A stretch of 64,000 nt of DNA from an uncultured Lachnospiraceae bacterium (GTDB lineage: Bacteria > Bacillota > Clostridia > Lachnospirales > Lachnospiraceae), in contig CAJUMV010000021.1 in assembly GCA_910587715.1 (NCBI GenBank), positions 1 through 64,000 of the forward strand, given 5' to 3'. The position numbers and the translations under genes are program-made. Shown piece after piece: positions 1 through 8,969 of this stretch; positions within the stretch are counted from its first letter, which is position 1; every line of letters begins with the position of its first letter. Under the pieces are notes generated by a model. The model saw only the letters and a list, made by a program, of their open reading frames with translations, was not told where the DNA came from and did not search any database.

Positions 1-97
1 AGGTATACGACCTTTCAGTTGATACCTGTATTATATCAAAAATCATGAGGAAATGAATGAATTAATCAGCGTTTCCCTAGATATCCGTGCCGGTTTA

Positions 98-119
98 GGG
101 CGGCGCGAAAACGCCGCCC
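98..119 (+). terminator. GC-rich hairpin terminator
   Basis: GGGCGGCG pairs with CGCCGCCC across a six-base CGAAAA loop, followed on the plus strand by CATTATTTT. The T-rich tail points to termination of a plus-strand gene lying left of the window. It also lies just past the stop codon of the minus-strand beta-galactosidase and may serve both directions. Bases 1-97 show only 15 open codons in frame 1, perhaps the tail of that left-hand gene, which is too short to name. Confidence 0.55.
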
Positions 120-126
120 CATTATT

Positions 127-2202
127 TTACACTTCTTCCAGAATCAGGAAATCCCAGCAGGAGAGGGAGATTCTGTCACCGTCCTTGACTAAGACAGTCG
201 GTGTCTCGTTTGGAGCCGTGTTTGCAGATGCCGCCACACCGTTGCTGCGGGAAGTGCTGTTGTTGTCTGAGGTTTCGTGCTCTACAAGCAACACACGGGC
301 GTCGGGTCCGTGGTAGGTTGTCTCCTGCGGTTCTTCGGAATAATTAAAATAGTATATGATTTCTTTTTGCAGGTCGTTTATGCCACGCTTTACAATCAGG
401 GGATAGGCGGCTTCTTCTCTGGCGATCTCCGCCTTTTCACAGAGAAAATCGAGCAGTTTTTTGAGCACGTCCGCATCCGTGTAGCAGCCCAGATAGGCGG
501 CATAGCCCTGACCGAACCGGTTACCCGTGATGGCAGCGCAGTCGCTCCAGTGGGGGTGGTCGTAGAGGGCGAGTGTTTCGGCGGCGTTGGGGAGGAGAAG
601 TTCCATCCAGCTGTGGACACAGTAGTTCGGTTCCCCGCGCAGCCCCACCCGCACAGCGTCCGTAAACTGGTCGTAGGTCATGCCGAACACTTTGGTCAGC
701 CCGTGGGGCAGGTCGTCGTGGAAAATTTTCAGCATTCTGTCCGCCACCGCGGTTTTGAAGGTGGAGAGCAGGACGCGGCCCGTCCGCACATAGTCTTTCA
801 GAGCGTCCGTCAGTCGGTCGGAGACGCTGTATAGCGCGGGGGTAATCAGCAGTTTATATTGACTAAATAAGTCGATATCGTCCTCCGCCGAGAGGATGTC
901 GCATTCCACATTCATCTCATAGAGGGCGTCGAAAACCCAGCGGAACACGTCGTTGTATGCCGGACCGTCCTTGATGGGAAACCATTGCAGGGCGTCCAGA
1001 GAGACATTGTCCAGAAGGATTGCTACGGGACAGTGCTTTTTCAGATTGACCAAGTGAGTACCGTATTCGGCAAAGTCCGAGCCGATGCGGCATGTCTCCC
1101 GATAGGTGGCGTTTTCTTTCAAATTGTGGCTTAAGACTCCTTTCCAATAAGATTCAATGGCGTTGTGGATGGAGTGCCAGTGCCAGTATTCCACACAGTT
1201 CGCGCCGTTTGCCAGATGGCTGAACGCCTGCAGGCGGAGCTGCCCGGGGTAGGAGAGCCAGCCGTGGTTGCCCTGCGCCTCGGTCTCCAGAACGAGGTAG
1301 TTGTCCTTTTTTAAGGAGCGGGCGATGGCGCCGCCGAAAGCAATCTCTTTTCCCGTCAGGTCCTGCGCGGAGGGGTGGTAGATATCGCAGCCTGCCACGG
1401 TCAAGGGCTTGGCGGCTTCCCACTGGTCAACCTCCGGCTGCAGACCGAAGGAGTAGCCACGCCAGTCGTAGTCGAAATTTTGTGTGATGAACTGATCCGG
1501 GCGGGCGTATTCCTGCACGATGGCACATTGCCATGCGAGAAATTCCGACACAAGTTTTCGCTGGAATTTATGGTATTCCGCGCCGAGGCTTGCGTTGATC
1601 GTGCCGCGCACGTCGGGAAAATCCTCCCACGCATTGATGCGGTTGCTCCAGTAATCCAGTCCCCACGCCTCATTTAAGAGCGTCAGGTCATCATGAAAAA
1701 GCGTCCGCACATAGTCCACGAACTTTTTCTGGGCGTAGGCGGAGCATGTGTCGTAGGATTTGGTTTCATTGTCGAGCTGGAAACCGATTACATGGTCGTA
1801 GGGCTGTACCTCCTCCATCAGACGGCGGATGATGCGTTCCGCATGTTTTAAGTACATGGGATGGGCGATATCCATATTCTGCCTGTGACCGTAACGCCCC
1901 GGTCCGTCGTGGGTTTCGGTGATGATATCCGGGTATTTGCGGACAAGCCACGTGGGGACTGCGTAGGTGGGTGTGCCAACGATCACCTGAATGCCGTGTT
2001 TTTTTGCGCAGGACAGCATCCGGTGCAGATGGGTGAAATCGAAGACGCCGTCCTGCGGTTCCCAAGTGCTCCATGTGGACTCCGCGATGCGGATCACGTT
2101 CATACCCGCCTTTTTCATCATTTCCATGTCGGTTTCGATGCGGTCTACGGGGAGATATTCGTCGTAGTACGCTGCGCCGTAGAGAAGTTTATTTGTTTTC
2201 AT
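127..2202 (-). CDS. GH42 beta-galactosidase
   Basis: A 691-residue cytoplasmic enzyme (no signal peptide) of glycoside hydrolase family 42, which hydrolyses terminal beta-D-galactosides with retention of configuration. The N-terminal TIM barrel begins at once (YGAAYYDEYLP, then FTHLHRML). The likely acid/base Glu lies in GFQLDNET near residue 147. The nucleophile Glu lies in VLETEAQG near residue 315. A trimerisation domain (residues about 390-600) and a small beta domain follow, the usual GH42 length. The start is chosen because GAAGGG sits 8 bases upstream of ATG. It is followed (in its own direction) by the hairpin at 98-119. No sugar transporter lies beside it. Substrate preference (lactose versus plant or host galactosides) cannot be read from sequence. 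Confidence 0.93.
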   Translation of the reverse strand: MKTNKLLYGAAYYDEYLPVDRIETDMEMMKKAGMNVIRIAESTWSTWEPQDGVFDFTHLHRMLSCAKKHGIQVIVGTPTYAVPTWLVRKYPDIITETHDGPGRYGHRQNMDIAHPMYLKHAERIIRRLMEEVQPYDHVIGFQLDNETKSYDTCSAYAQKKFVDYVRTLFHDDLTLLNEAWGLDYWSNRINAWEDFPDVRGTINASLGAEYHKFQRKLVSEFLAWQCAIVQEYARPDQFITQNFDYDWRGYSFGLQPEVDQWEAAKPLTVAGCDIYHPSAQDLTGKEIAFGGAIARSLKKDNYLVLETEAQGNHGWLSYPGQLRLQAFSHLANGANCVEYWHWHSIHNAIESYWKGVLSHNLKENATYRETCRIGSDFAEYGTHLVNLKKHCPVAILLDNVSLDALQWFPIKDGPAYNDVFRWVFDALYEMNVECDILSAEDDIDLFSQYKLLITPALYSVSDRLTDALKDYVRTGRVLLSTFKTAVADRMLKIFHDDLPHGLTKVFGMTYDQFTDAVRVGLRGEPNYCVHSWMELLLPNAAETLALYDHPHWSDCAAITGNRFGQGYAAYLGCYTDADVLKKLLDFLCEKAEIAREEAAYPLIVKRGINDLQKEIIYYFNYSEEPQETTYHGPDARVLLVEHETSDNNSTSRSNGVAASANTAPNETPTVLVKDGDRISLSCWDFLILEEV

Positions 2203-2282
2203 ACTGATATCCCTTCTTTTTCTGTTGATAAGATTCTGGTGTTAAAAGGCATTTCGATGGACTTACGTTGGTGGCATGCTCT

Positions 2283-2687
2283 TTACAGCATGGTTTCCAA
2301 TTTCTCCACTGCCAGCCGGATATATTCGCCGAGAGAGTTTTCCGCGCACCCCGCGATAAAGTGGTTGCAGCGGTTGACTGGAATCAGAATTTTAAAGGCT
2401 TTGCTTGCGCCGACCGCGGTGGCAATGGCGGGAGTGATCTCCCCCAGCAGAGCGTTTGCGAAGACAATGCCCACGGGACCGATCACGATATCTGCATCGG
2501 TCACGTTTACCAGCACGGCGTTCTCGCCGGTTGCGCCAAAGTCCGCGCCCGCCTTTAACATGGCGGCGGTGGCGGCGGTGTTGGTTCCGATGGCGTAGAG
2601 TTCTAAATTTTTGTGTTTTGCTCTAATCTGTTCAATGACGGTCTTGCCGATGCGACCGCCCTGTCCGTCGATGACGGTGATTTTCAT
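2283..2687 (-). CDS. DUF3842 family protein
   Basis: A 134-residue soluble protein of the clostridial DUF3842 family, function unknown. It opens with MKITVIDGQGGRIGKTVIEQ, a glycine-rich Rossmann-like beta-loop-alpha start, and continues with a TNTAATAAMLKAGAD motif and ILIPVNRCN near the C-terminus, both typical of the family. ATG at 2687 is preferred over the upstream in-frame ATG (2711) because AAGGAGG lies 8 bases before it. It lies 80 bases upstream of the beta-galactosidase on the same strand, so the two may be co-transcribed, although no functional link is evident. Confidence 0.85.
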   Translation of the reverse strand: MKITVIDGQGGRIGKTVIEQIRAKHKNLELYAIGTNTAATAAMLKAGADFGATGENAVLVNVTDADIVIGPVGIVFANALLGEITPAIATAVGASKAFKILIPVNRCNHFIAGCAENSLGEYIRLAVEKLETML

Positions 2688-2811
2688 GTGGGATTCCTCC
2701 TTAGAAAACATTTAAAAATTTAACATAAGTATAGCATAGGCGATTGGCGTATAAAATAGAAAAAATTCCTTATAATACCCATATACAAAAATGGTGGAAG
2801 TGGGAGAAGTT

Positions 2812-3447
2812 ATGTTAACTAACAGTACAACCATTTATCTGAAAGCGGAACAGAATGTGGAGGTGCAGACGCCGGAGGTGTGCGTCAAGGATATCGCGAC
2901 GCTTACCTGCGCGGATTCCCATGTGCTTGCGAAGGCGAAATCTCTTAAACTGTGGACTTTTCAGGAGGGGGAGAGCAAGCGGCAGGTTATCAGTGTGCTC
3001 AAGGTTGTTGCGGAGATCGAGAAGGCATGTCCCGGCGTGAGTGTGGAGAGTCTGGGGGAGACGGACGTGCTTGTGGAGTGGATTAGCGTGGACAGGCATA
3101 AGGGTTTTGCACAGTGGTGCAAGCTTGCCTTTGTGTCTCTCGTCAGCTTTTTTGGCACGGCTTTCACGATCATGGCTTTTCACAACGATATCGGGATCAA
3201 TGAGGTTTTCTCAAAGCTTTACGAGATGGTGATGGGTTATCGGGGGGACGGGTACGGGATTCTAGAACTATCCTATTCGCTCGGGCTGGCGGTCGGCATT
3301 ATCGTGTTTTTCAACCATATCGGCGGCAGGCGGATCACCAAGGACCCCACGCCTATTGAGGTGGAGATGCGCGTCTATGAAAAGGATGTGAATCAGGCGC
3401 TCATCGCGACGGCGGACAGGGAGGGAAAGACCATTGATGTTTCTTAA
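2812..3447 (+). CDS. spoVAA: Stage V sporulation protein AA
   Basis: First gene of a spoVA cluster, whose products form the channel that moves Ca-dipicolinic acid across the inner forespore membrane. The 211-residue protein has a soluble N-terminal half (TIYLKAEQNVEVQTPEV...) and two membrane segments (about 108-130 and 155-175), matching SpoVAA in length and layout. The upstream in-frame ATG at 2791 has no ribosome binding site. The ATG at 2812 follows GGGAG with a 5-base gap and is chosen. The start region also carries AGTTATGTTAACT, one of the dispersed palindromic motifs of this window. It overlaps spoVAB. Confidence 0.86.
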   Translation: MLTNSTTIYLKAEQNVEVQTPEVCVKDIATLTCADSHVLAKAKSLKLWTFQEGESKRQVISVLKVVAEIEKACPGVSVESLGETDVLVEWISVDRHKGFAQWCKLAFVSLVSFFGTAFTIMAFHNDIGINEVFSKLYEMVMGYRGDGYGILELSYSLGLAVGIIVFFNHIGGRRITKDPTPIEVEMRVYEKDVNQALIATADREGKTIDVS

Positions 3448-3922
3448 GCAAATTCTTTTGGCGGTGCTCGGGGCAAGCGCGGGACTGATCGTGTCGGCGG
3501 GCGTGTTTACCGTGCTGATATCGGTTGGGCTGATCCCGAGATTCGCGGGCAAAATGCATGTGGCGAAAAAGGTGTTCGTGCTGGAGGAGATGGTCATTTT
3601 CGGCACGCTGATCGGCAGTTTTTTCAGTGTGTTCAGTGAATGGGGCATGATCGGGAGGATGGTGCGGACACATGCGGTTTTCGGGGCGGCGACGGAGGGC
3701 GTGTGGAATTTCGCGGGGACGCTTTTGCAGATTGTGTTCGGCTTGTTTGCGGGCATCTTTGTGGGGTGTCTTGCGCTCGCCATTGCGGAGATGTTAAACA
3801 CGATTCCCGTTTTTGCCAGAAGGATCGGTTTCCGTCACGGGCTGGGGATTGCGATACTTTCCGTGGCGCTGGGGAAACTAACGGGGAGCGTCATTTATTT
3901 TACGCAGCGGGTGTTTTTGTGA
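3437..3922 (+). CDS. spoVAB: Stage V sporulation protein AB
   Basis: A 161-residue integral membrane protein with about four to five hydrophobic helices (LLAVLGASAGLIVSAG, VIFGTLIGSFFSVF, LLQIVFGLFAGIFVGC, GLGIAILSVALG), matching SpoVAB, a component of the forespore dipicolinate channel. The ATG at 3437 overlaps the last 11 bases of spoVAA and follows GGGAGGG, indicating translational coupling. The gene is the second of three spoVA genes here. The other two spoVA members of the window lie about 39 and 48 kb away. Confidence 0.85.
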   Translation: MFLKQILLAVLGASAGLIVSAGVFTVLISVGLIPRFAGKMHVAKKVFVLEEMVIFGTLIGSFFSVFSEWGMIGRMVRTHAVFGAATEGVWNFAGTLLQIVFGLFAGIFVGCLALAIAEMLNTIPVFARRIGFRHGLGIAILSVALGKLTGSVIYFTQRVFL

Positions 3923-4097
3923 GAACCGGTAATGAGGCGAGAGTAAAAACGGATGAAATCGGAAAACTGACGCAACATTCGAAACGGCGCGGAAATGCAG
4001 GCTGAAAAGAAACTGCCGGAAGGGTGAAAAATAGAGCAGAGGGATGGAAGAATAGGCAGAATAAAGGGAAGAAAGACAAAAAAGGAGAGGGCAGATC

Positions 4098-4607
4098 ATG
4101 GCACAGAGTCAGGTACAAAATGAAACAAGGAATCAGGAAAAAGAGATGACACAGCAGGAACGGGAGCAGGCTTACAGGCAGCACGTGGAGCAGACGACGC
4201 CGAAATACAGTATGCCCGTGCGCATGGCGAAAGCTTTTTTGGTCGGCGGCATCATCTGTGTGATTGGACAGGGCATTTTAAACTATGCCACAAACAGCAT
4301 GGGGCTTGATAAGGAGACAGCGGGTTCGTGGTGCTCTATGCTTTTGGTGCTCGCAAGCGTCCTGCTGACCGGATTTGGTCTCTACCATAAGTGCGTAGAG
4401 TGGGGCGGGGCGGGTGCGCTCGTGCCAATCACGGGCTTCGCGAACTCCGTTGCCTCGGCGGCGATCGAGTACCAGAAGGAAGGGCAGGTGTTTGGGATTG
4501 GCTGTAAGATTTTTACGATTGCGGGACCGGTGATTCTGTATGGAATCTTTACCAGCTGGGTGCTGGGCGTGGCGTACTGGATCGGGAAGATGGTGGGGAT
4601 TGTGTGA
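4098..4607 (+). CDS. spoVAC: Stage V sporulation protein AC
   Basis: A 169-residue membrane protein matching SpoVAC, a mechanosensitive-type component of the spore dipicolinic acid channel. The diagnostic block KAFLVGGIICVIGQ is at about residue 39. GFGLYHKCVEWGGAGALVPITGFANS follows a second helix, then AIEYQKEGQVFGIGCKIFTIAGPVI. The first 30 residues are charged and Gln/Glu-rich, longer than in Bacillus. AAAGGAGAGG lies 8 bases before ATG. A 175-base gap separates it from spoVAB, and a terminator follows. Confidence 0.92.
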   Translation: MAQSQVQNETRNQEKEMTQQEREQAYRQHVEQTTPKYSMPVRMAKAFLVGGIICVIGQGILNYATNSMGLDKETAGSWCSMLLVLASVLLTGFGLYHKCVEWGGAGALVPITGFANSVASAAIEYQKEGQVFGIGCKIFTIAGPVILYGIFTSWVLGVAYWIGKMVGIV

Positions 4608-4640
4608 GGAAAGGCACACAAAAGTTATGTGCATTATGAG

Positions 4641-4682
4641 CAGGGTAGCGAATGAAATGATTTGCTAGCCTGCTTTTTATTG
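4641..4682 (+). terminator. Terminator after spoVAC
   Basis: GCAGGGTAGC pairs with GCTAGCCTGC (9 of 10) around a 14-base loop and runs into TTTTTATTG. This closes the spoVAA-AB-AC transcript. The rest of 4608-4844 turns AT-rich, holds no gene, and leads into the SIR2 island. Confidence 0.7.
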
Positions 4683-4844
4683 TATATTTGGTTTTTTTCG
4701 ATTATAATTATAGATATGTTGAACAGCAGAAGTGATGAAGAAAGAGAAGATTTTTCTTGTAATAGATTTAGAACTGTATGTAGAATGAGTTGTTGGCAGA
4801 ATTGTTTTTGTAGATGTTAGAAAGGGAAAACAGGGGGATTAATA

Positions 4845-7271
4845 ATGGATATATATACTGCTATAAATTTAGCGTTAGAAGGAAATGCAATACTTTTTGC
4901 AGGATCAGGATTTTCGTTTGGTGCGAAAAATCTTAATGGCGAAGGTTTTCATACGGGAGATGGACTGCGAGATATTATTGCGGAAGATTGCGGGATAACA
5001 TCTTCGCGACCATTGTCGGTAGTATCTGAGTTTTATATTTCGGAGAAATCCGATGATGAATTGATTGAATTTTAAAAAAAAGAATTTACATTATCAAGTA
5101 TAGAAGTATGGCATAAGATTATTATGTCAATTCAATGGAAGAGAATTTATACTACAAATTATGATTCTGTGATTGAAACTGCTGCAACCGACAATTCTAA
5201 AAAATGGACACCAATTGTTTTATCAAAAGAAATTTCAAATGCAGATATTAATAGTGCTTGCATTCATTTGAATGGTCATATTGATTATCTGGATAGAAAC
5301 ACATTAAATAATGAGTTTAGGCTGATTGATAAAAGTTATGAATGTGAGGAGTTAGAAGGAAATGAATGGTTTGACTTATTTAAAGGTGATTTGCAATCGG
5401 CTAAAGCAATAATTATTATAGGCTATTCGATGCAATATGATATTGATATAAAGCGCCTTCTTGGTGCTCCGGCAGTAAAAGAAAAAGTTCTTTTTATTGA
5501 TGCACCTTCGCTAGACCCAATAGACGAAACAATATTGAAGAATCATGGGACATGCGAGTTTATAGGGATTCAAGGATTCGCAGATAAAGTAGAAGAAATT
5601 CAGAAAACGTTTGTGCCCAGTTTGACTGATGAAAGGTTCTATAGTTTTTTGCATGAATATAGACAAACCCTTGCGCCATGTGCAATTTCTTTTAGTGAAT
5701 TAAACAGCTTTTATCGCGAAGGTATATATAAAGATGCACTTTCTCAAAAAAATCATGGGGAATATCAATATTTGTTGTTAAGAACTGCTGTTGATAAAGT
5801 GATTAGAGAGTATAGAAATAGGAAGGTTTTTTTGGTAACATCAGATTTAGGGAATGGAAAGACTATATTTTGTCAATTAGTTAGAAATGAATTACGAAAT
5901 TATGATGTTGATGTGTTTTTATTTGACCACCAATATGTCGACTGCGATAATGAGATACAAAGAATTTGCAGTAATCGAGGTCATAGTGTGGTAATTATTG
6001 ATGATTATAAGAATAAAATGGAAATATTAAAGAGATTTAAGTACAATGGTATTAGTAGAGTGACGTTTGTATTAACTGCAAGAAAAGCAGTAAATCCCAG
6101 TTATCGTGTACTTATGGATAAATTAGGAATTGCGGAGACAGACATAAAGCCATTATATTTGGATACATTTAATTCTGAGGAAACAAAAAAATTAAGTTGT
6201 ATAATTGCGGATAACAAGTTGTATTCAAGTAATATGACAGACATAACATACTCAGGAATAGAAAATTATATTCAAAGTAAATGCCATTGCCGCTTTGCGG
6301 ATATGCTTTTAGATTTTTATGAATCCTCAGATATAAAAGAACGTATATCAAAAATATGGAATAATGACGAAAATAATTCTTTGGCAGTCAAGCGTCTTGC
6401 AATTTTGTCGCTTATGAAGTCTGTGATGGGAATAGATTTTAATTTTACAGAGATGTTAAATTTGTTGAAGTTGGATTATGCAGCTGTTGTTGCCAGAGAA
6501 AGTCAATTTATAAATGAGTTTTTTAATATTAATGAGAACGATGTTGTTATAAAATCTTCTATAGTAGCAAGAGAATTATTAAAATCTGTTATTGGTTTAG
6601 AAGCTCTGGTAGATACAATGAAAGCAACAATAATTGAAGCAGATAAGGAGTATCGTGTAAGCGGAAGACATTTTGAGTTATTAAAAAATCTGGTTTCACA
6701 TTCACATTTCAGATTGTTTAGGGAGGATGCAAAAAGTAGGGAAATAATTTCTTCATTTTATGATAGCATACGAAATCTGTCTTTTTGTCAAGAAAATACT
6801 TTTTTTTGGGAGCAATTTGCTTCAGCGTGTATTGAAGCAAGGGATTTTAATACAGCGAATCAGTGTATAGAAAATGCTTTTGCTATAGCAAAAAAAAATC
6901 CCCAATTTATCCCATATCATGTTGAAACTATAAAAGCAAGATATATATTGGAAAAATTGCTTTTTGATATTATTACTGGGAAACGCCCATCTGCGGAAGA
7001 GGCAATCTATTGTTTGAATGAGTGCCATGAAAGGCTTATGAAGCATTTTTATCATCCGGATAATAATGTTGGATATGTATTTAGAGTAGGAGCAAAGTAT
7101 GCAGAGGTATTCAATAACTATGTAAATGAATTTGATAGCAGACAAAAAAGTATTTTTACAGAAAAAAAGGTACAAATGTTAAAGTTGATGAAGGAACAAC
7201 TGACGAGTTCGGAAGTAATTAATGTTCCATTAAAGAAATGGGCGGAGGAGTTGGAAAAATGTATATTTTAA
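4845..7271 (+). pseudogene. SIR2-STAND NTPase, in-frame stop
   Basis: Reads as one protein of about 808 codons broken only by TAA at 5073-5075. Both parts (76 and 715 residues) are in the same frame. Before the stop is the NAD-binding loop FAGSGFS. After it come TTNYDSVIE, the histidine-containing HLNGHID and GYSMQYD, together a SIR2-like NADase fold. A P-loop (SDLGNGKT, about codon 335) and Walker B (VVIIDDY, about 383) follow, then a helical tail as in STAND sensors. SIR2-STAND proteins are known anti-phage factors that deplete NAD. Codon use is strongly AT-rich, unlike spoVAC and bioY, suggesting transfer. The second ORF alone lacks the NAD loop, so NADase activity is doubtful unless the stop is read through or is a sequence error. 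Confidence 0.75.
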
Positions 7272-7322
7272 GTGGATATAAATAAAAGATATGAAGGTTT
7301 GTAAAAGTAAAGGGGTGGTTTC

Positions 7323-7925
7323 TTGCCAGAAATAAGGAATGAATTGGAACAGGCAGGGAAATATGGAAATAAGATTTGGATTACAGATATCGCAATTAAA
7401 AAGGTGCGATATATTGAATACAAAGACTTGACGGATGAGCAGAATGCGATTATGCAACGGTTAGCAAAAGAGGTATTGTTCCTTTCCCAGACATATAATG
7501 ACAGTAATGAGGTTGCGATTACCTGTGATTTGGCATTATCGAATCCGTTGGAGAATTATGGAATCTGCTTGGGTGATGAGCATAGCGTGGATGTTTGTTC
7601 GGATACGCAATCCAATCACCTGATTGTCTCGGCAAAAATGTGTACGGTTGTAATTCTTCATAATCATCCATCTTTACAGACATTTTCATTGGATGATATC
7701 AGATTTTTTGTGGCAAACAGAGGGATTTCCATTTTGGTTGTGGTCAGTAATCAAGGAAAAGTTCATTATTTGTACAAAGATAAGAAATACTCTGAGAAAG
7801 AAACGATACAATTATTTAACGAGTGTGTAGAAGGATTGGGCTATTCATCTATGGTCAGTGAGCGATATCATAGAGCATTGGCATTTTTAGCAAGGTGTAG
7901 TGAGACAGGACTATTTTATAATTAG
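7323..7925 (+). CDS. JAB/MPN-like metallopeptidase
   Basis: A 200-residue protein with the JAMM-type motif ILHNHPSLQTFSLDD (about residues 117-131), a His-x-His-Pro-Ser then Ser-x-x-Asp arrangement as in RadC and JAB-domain metalloproteases that bind zinc. About 60 residues before it comes ALSNPLENYGICLGDEHSVDV, a likely strand and turn of the same fold. The start codon is TTG, supported by AAAGGGGTGG about 7 bases upstream. It lies 51 bases after the SIR2-STAND gene and 12 bases before a small gene, so the three probably form one transcript. Substrate is unknown. RadC-like domains are common in defence and mobile islands. Confidence 0.6.
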   Translation: MPEIRNELEQAGKYGNKIWITDIAIKKVRYIEYKDLTDEQNAIMQRLAKEVLFLSQTYNDSNEVAITCDLALSNPLENYGICLGDEHSVDVCSDTQSNHLIVSAKMCTVVILHNHPSLQTFSLDDIRFFVANRGISILVVVSNQGKVHYLYKDKKYSEKETIQLFNECVEGLGYSSMVSERYHRALAFLARCSETGLFYN

Positions 7926-7937
7926 GGAGGGGTTTTT

Positions 7938-8120
7938 ATGAGCAGAAATTATGTGTTGAATGATTTGGAGTTTGATAACATTCCGTTTAATATCATACTG
8001 CCTACTGATAGTGAGGAATGCGATGAAAAAGAACTGCAGAAAAGCAGGGAGAAGAATCGGGAGCTCATTGAGAGAATGAGGAATGATAAAAAATATATGG
8101 AGTTAGTTTTAACACCTTAA
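7938..8120 (+). CDS. Small acidic/charged protein, unknown
   Basis: A 60-residue protein with no family I recognise. It begins MSRNYVLNDLEFDNIPFN and has a charged helical second half (KELQKSREKNRELIERMRNDKKYMEL) that could form a coiled coil. GGGAGGGG lies about 7 bases before ATG. It follows the JAB-like gene by 12 bases and is the last gene of the AT-rich island before the bioY promoter. Its position suggests a partner of the JAB protein, such as a substrate or inhibitor, but this is only contextual. Confidence 0.55.
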   Translation: MSRNYVLNDLEFDNIPFNIILPTDSEECDEKELQKSREKNRELIERMRNDKKYMELVLTP

Positions 8121-8146
8121 GATAATTAAGTTGCCAGGCAGAAATC

Positions 8147-8209
8147 TTGACATTCCTTTGTAATATGCTATACTCTTGATGTCAACCGATAATCAACAAA
8201 GGTTAACAA
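8147..8209 (+). promoter_or_regulatory. bioY promoter with BirA operator
   Basis: TTGACA (8147-8152), a 16-base spacer and TATACT (8169-8174) with an extended -10 TGC form a strong promoter. Directly downstream lies an inverted repeat, ATGTCAACC (8179-8187), a 13-base spacer and GGTTAACAA (8201-8209), matching the BirA operator of Firmicutes. Biotinylated BirA bound here would cover the start of transcription, so bioY and probably the downstream bio genes should be repressed when biotin is plentiful. Confidence 0.8.
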
Positions 8210-8246
8210 TGAAAAACGGCGTTTGTCGTCAATACGGAGGGATAGT

Positions 8247-8879
8247 ATGGGAAAACAAAAATCGTGTGAGTTTGGCGTAAAGTCCGACAATAATGGGGGA
8301 ACCGCCGTGAGGTCAAAAATCAACACGCAGGATATGGTGCTTTGCGGGGTATTTACCACGTTAATTGCGGTGGGGGCTTTTATCAAGGTTCCTGTGCCGG
8401 TAGTGCCGTTTACTCTGCAGTTTCTGTTTACCATGTTGGCGGGACTTCTGTTGGGCGGCAGGAAAGGCGCACTGAGCGTCGGCGTTTATATTCTGCTCGG
8501 TTTGGTGGGGCTTCCCATTTTTGCGGAGGGCGGGGGCTTCTGGTACATATTGAAACCAAGTTTTGGCTATCTGCTTGGATTTATGCTGGCGGCATATGTG
8601 ACGGGCAGGATGGTGGAGCGCAAAGGGCGCTTATCGACCGGCTGGGTCATGGCTGTGAACTTTCTGGGGCTTTTTATCGTCTATGCGGCGGGGATGATTT
8701 ACTATTATGTGATATGCAATTATGTGATTGATACGCCGATTGCGCTGGGACCGCTGTTTCTGTACTGTTTCGTGCTGGCAGTTCCGGGGGACATCTGCCT
8801 GTGTATTCTGGCGGCGATATTGACCGTGAGAGTAAAGCCTGTATTTGACAGGATGCGGGGAAACGCTGCGAAGAGATAA
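8247..8879 (+). CDS. bioY: Biotin transporter BioY
   Basis: The substrate-binding (S) component of an ECF-type biotin transporter. It is 210 residues with about six membrane helices and the family blocks FTLQFLFTMLAGLLLGGRKG and YILLGLVGLPIFAEGGG. The ATG at 8247 follows GGAGGGAT. An in-frame upstream TTG (8223) lacks a binding site and is rejected. An N-terminal hydrophilic extension of about 20 residues precedes the first helix. It sits directly behind the BirA operator and leads a cluster with bioD, bioA and bioB. No energising EcfA/EcfT genes are nearby, so it presumably uses a shared module encoded elsewhere. Confidence 0.93.
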   Translation: MGKQKSCEFGVKSDNNGGTAVRSKINTQDMVLCGVFTTLIAVGAFIKVPVPVVPFTLQFLFTMLAGLLLGGRKGALSVGVYILLGLVGLPIFAEGGGFWYILKPSFGYLLGFMLAAYVTGRMVERKGRLSTGWVMAVNFLGLFIVYAAGMIYYYVICNYVIDTPIALGPLFLYCFVLAVPGDICLCILAAILTVRVKPVFDRMRGNAAKR

Positions 8880-8969
8880 AAAACAGAAAACTGACTGTAA
8901 TGGTCAGAAGATGGAGTCATGTGAAAGTGTCGGAGACAGGAAAATGGATGAAAGAAGAGGCAGCGGAGT

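Noticed and set aside
277..834. 185-codon plus-strand open frame opposite the beta-galactosidase
   Set aside because: Antisense to a clear GH42 gene, no ribosome binding site, and composition follows the shadow of the real frame.
5073..5075. In-frame stop as a selenocysteine or pyrrolysine codon
   Set aside because: The codon is TAA, which neither uses (UGA and UAG), and no such insertion element is apparent.
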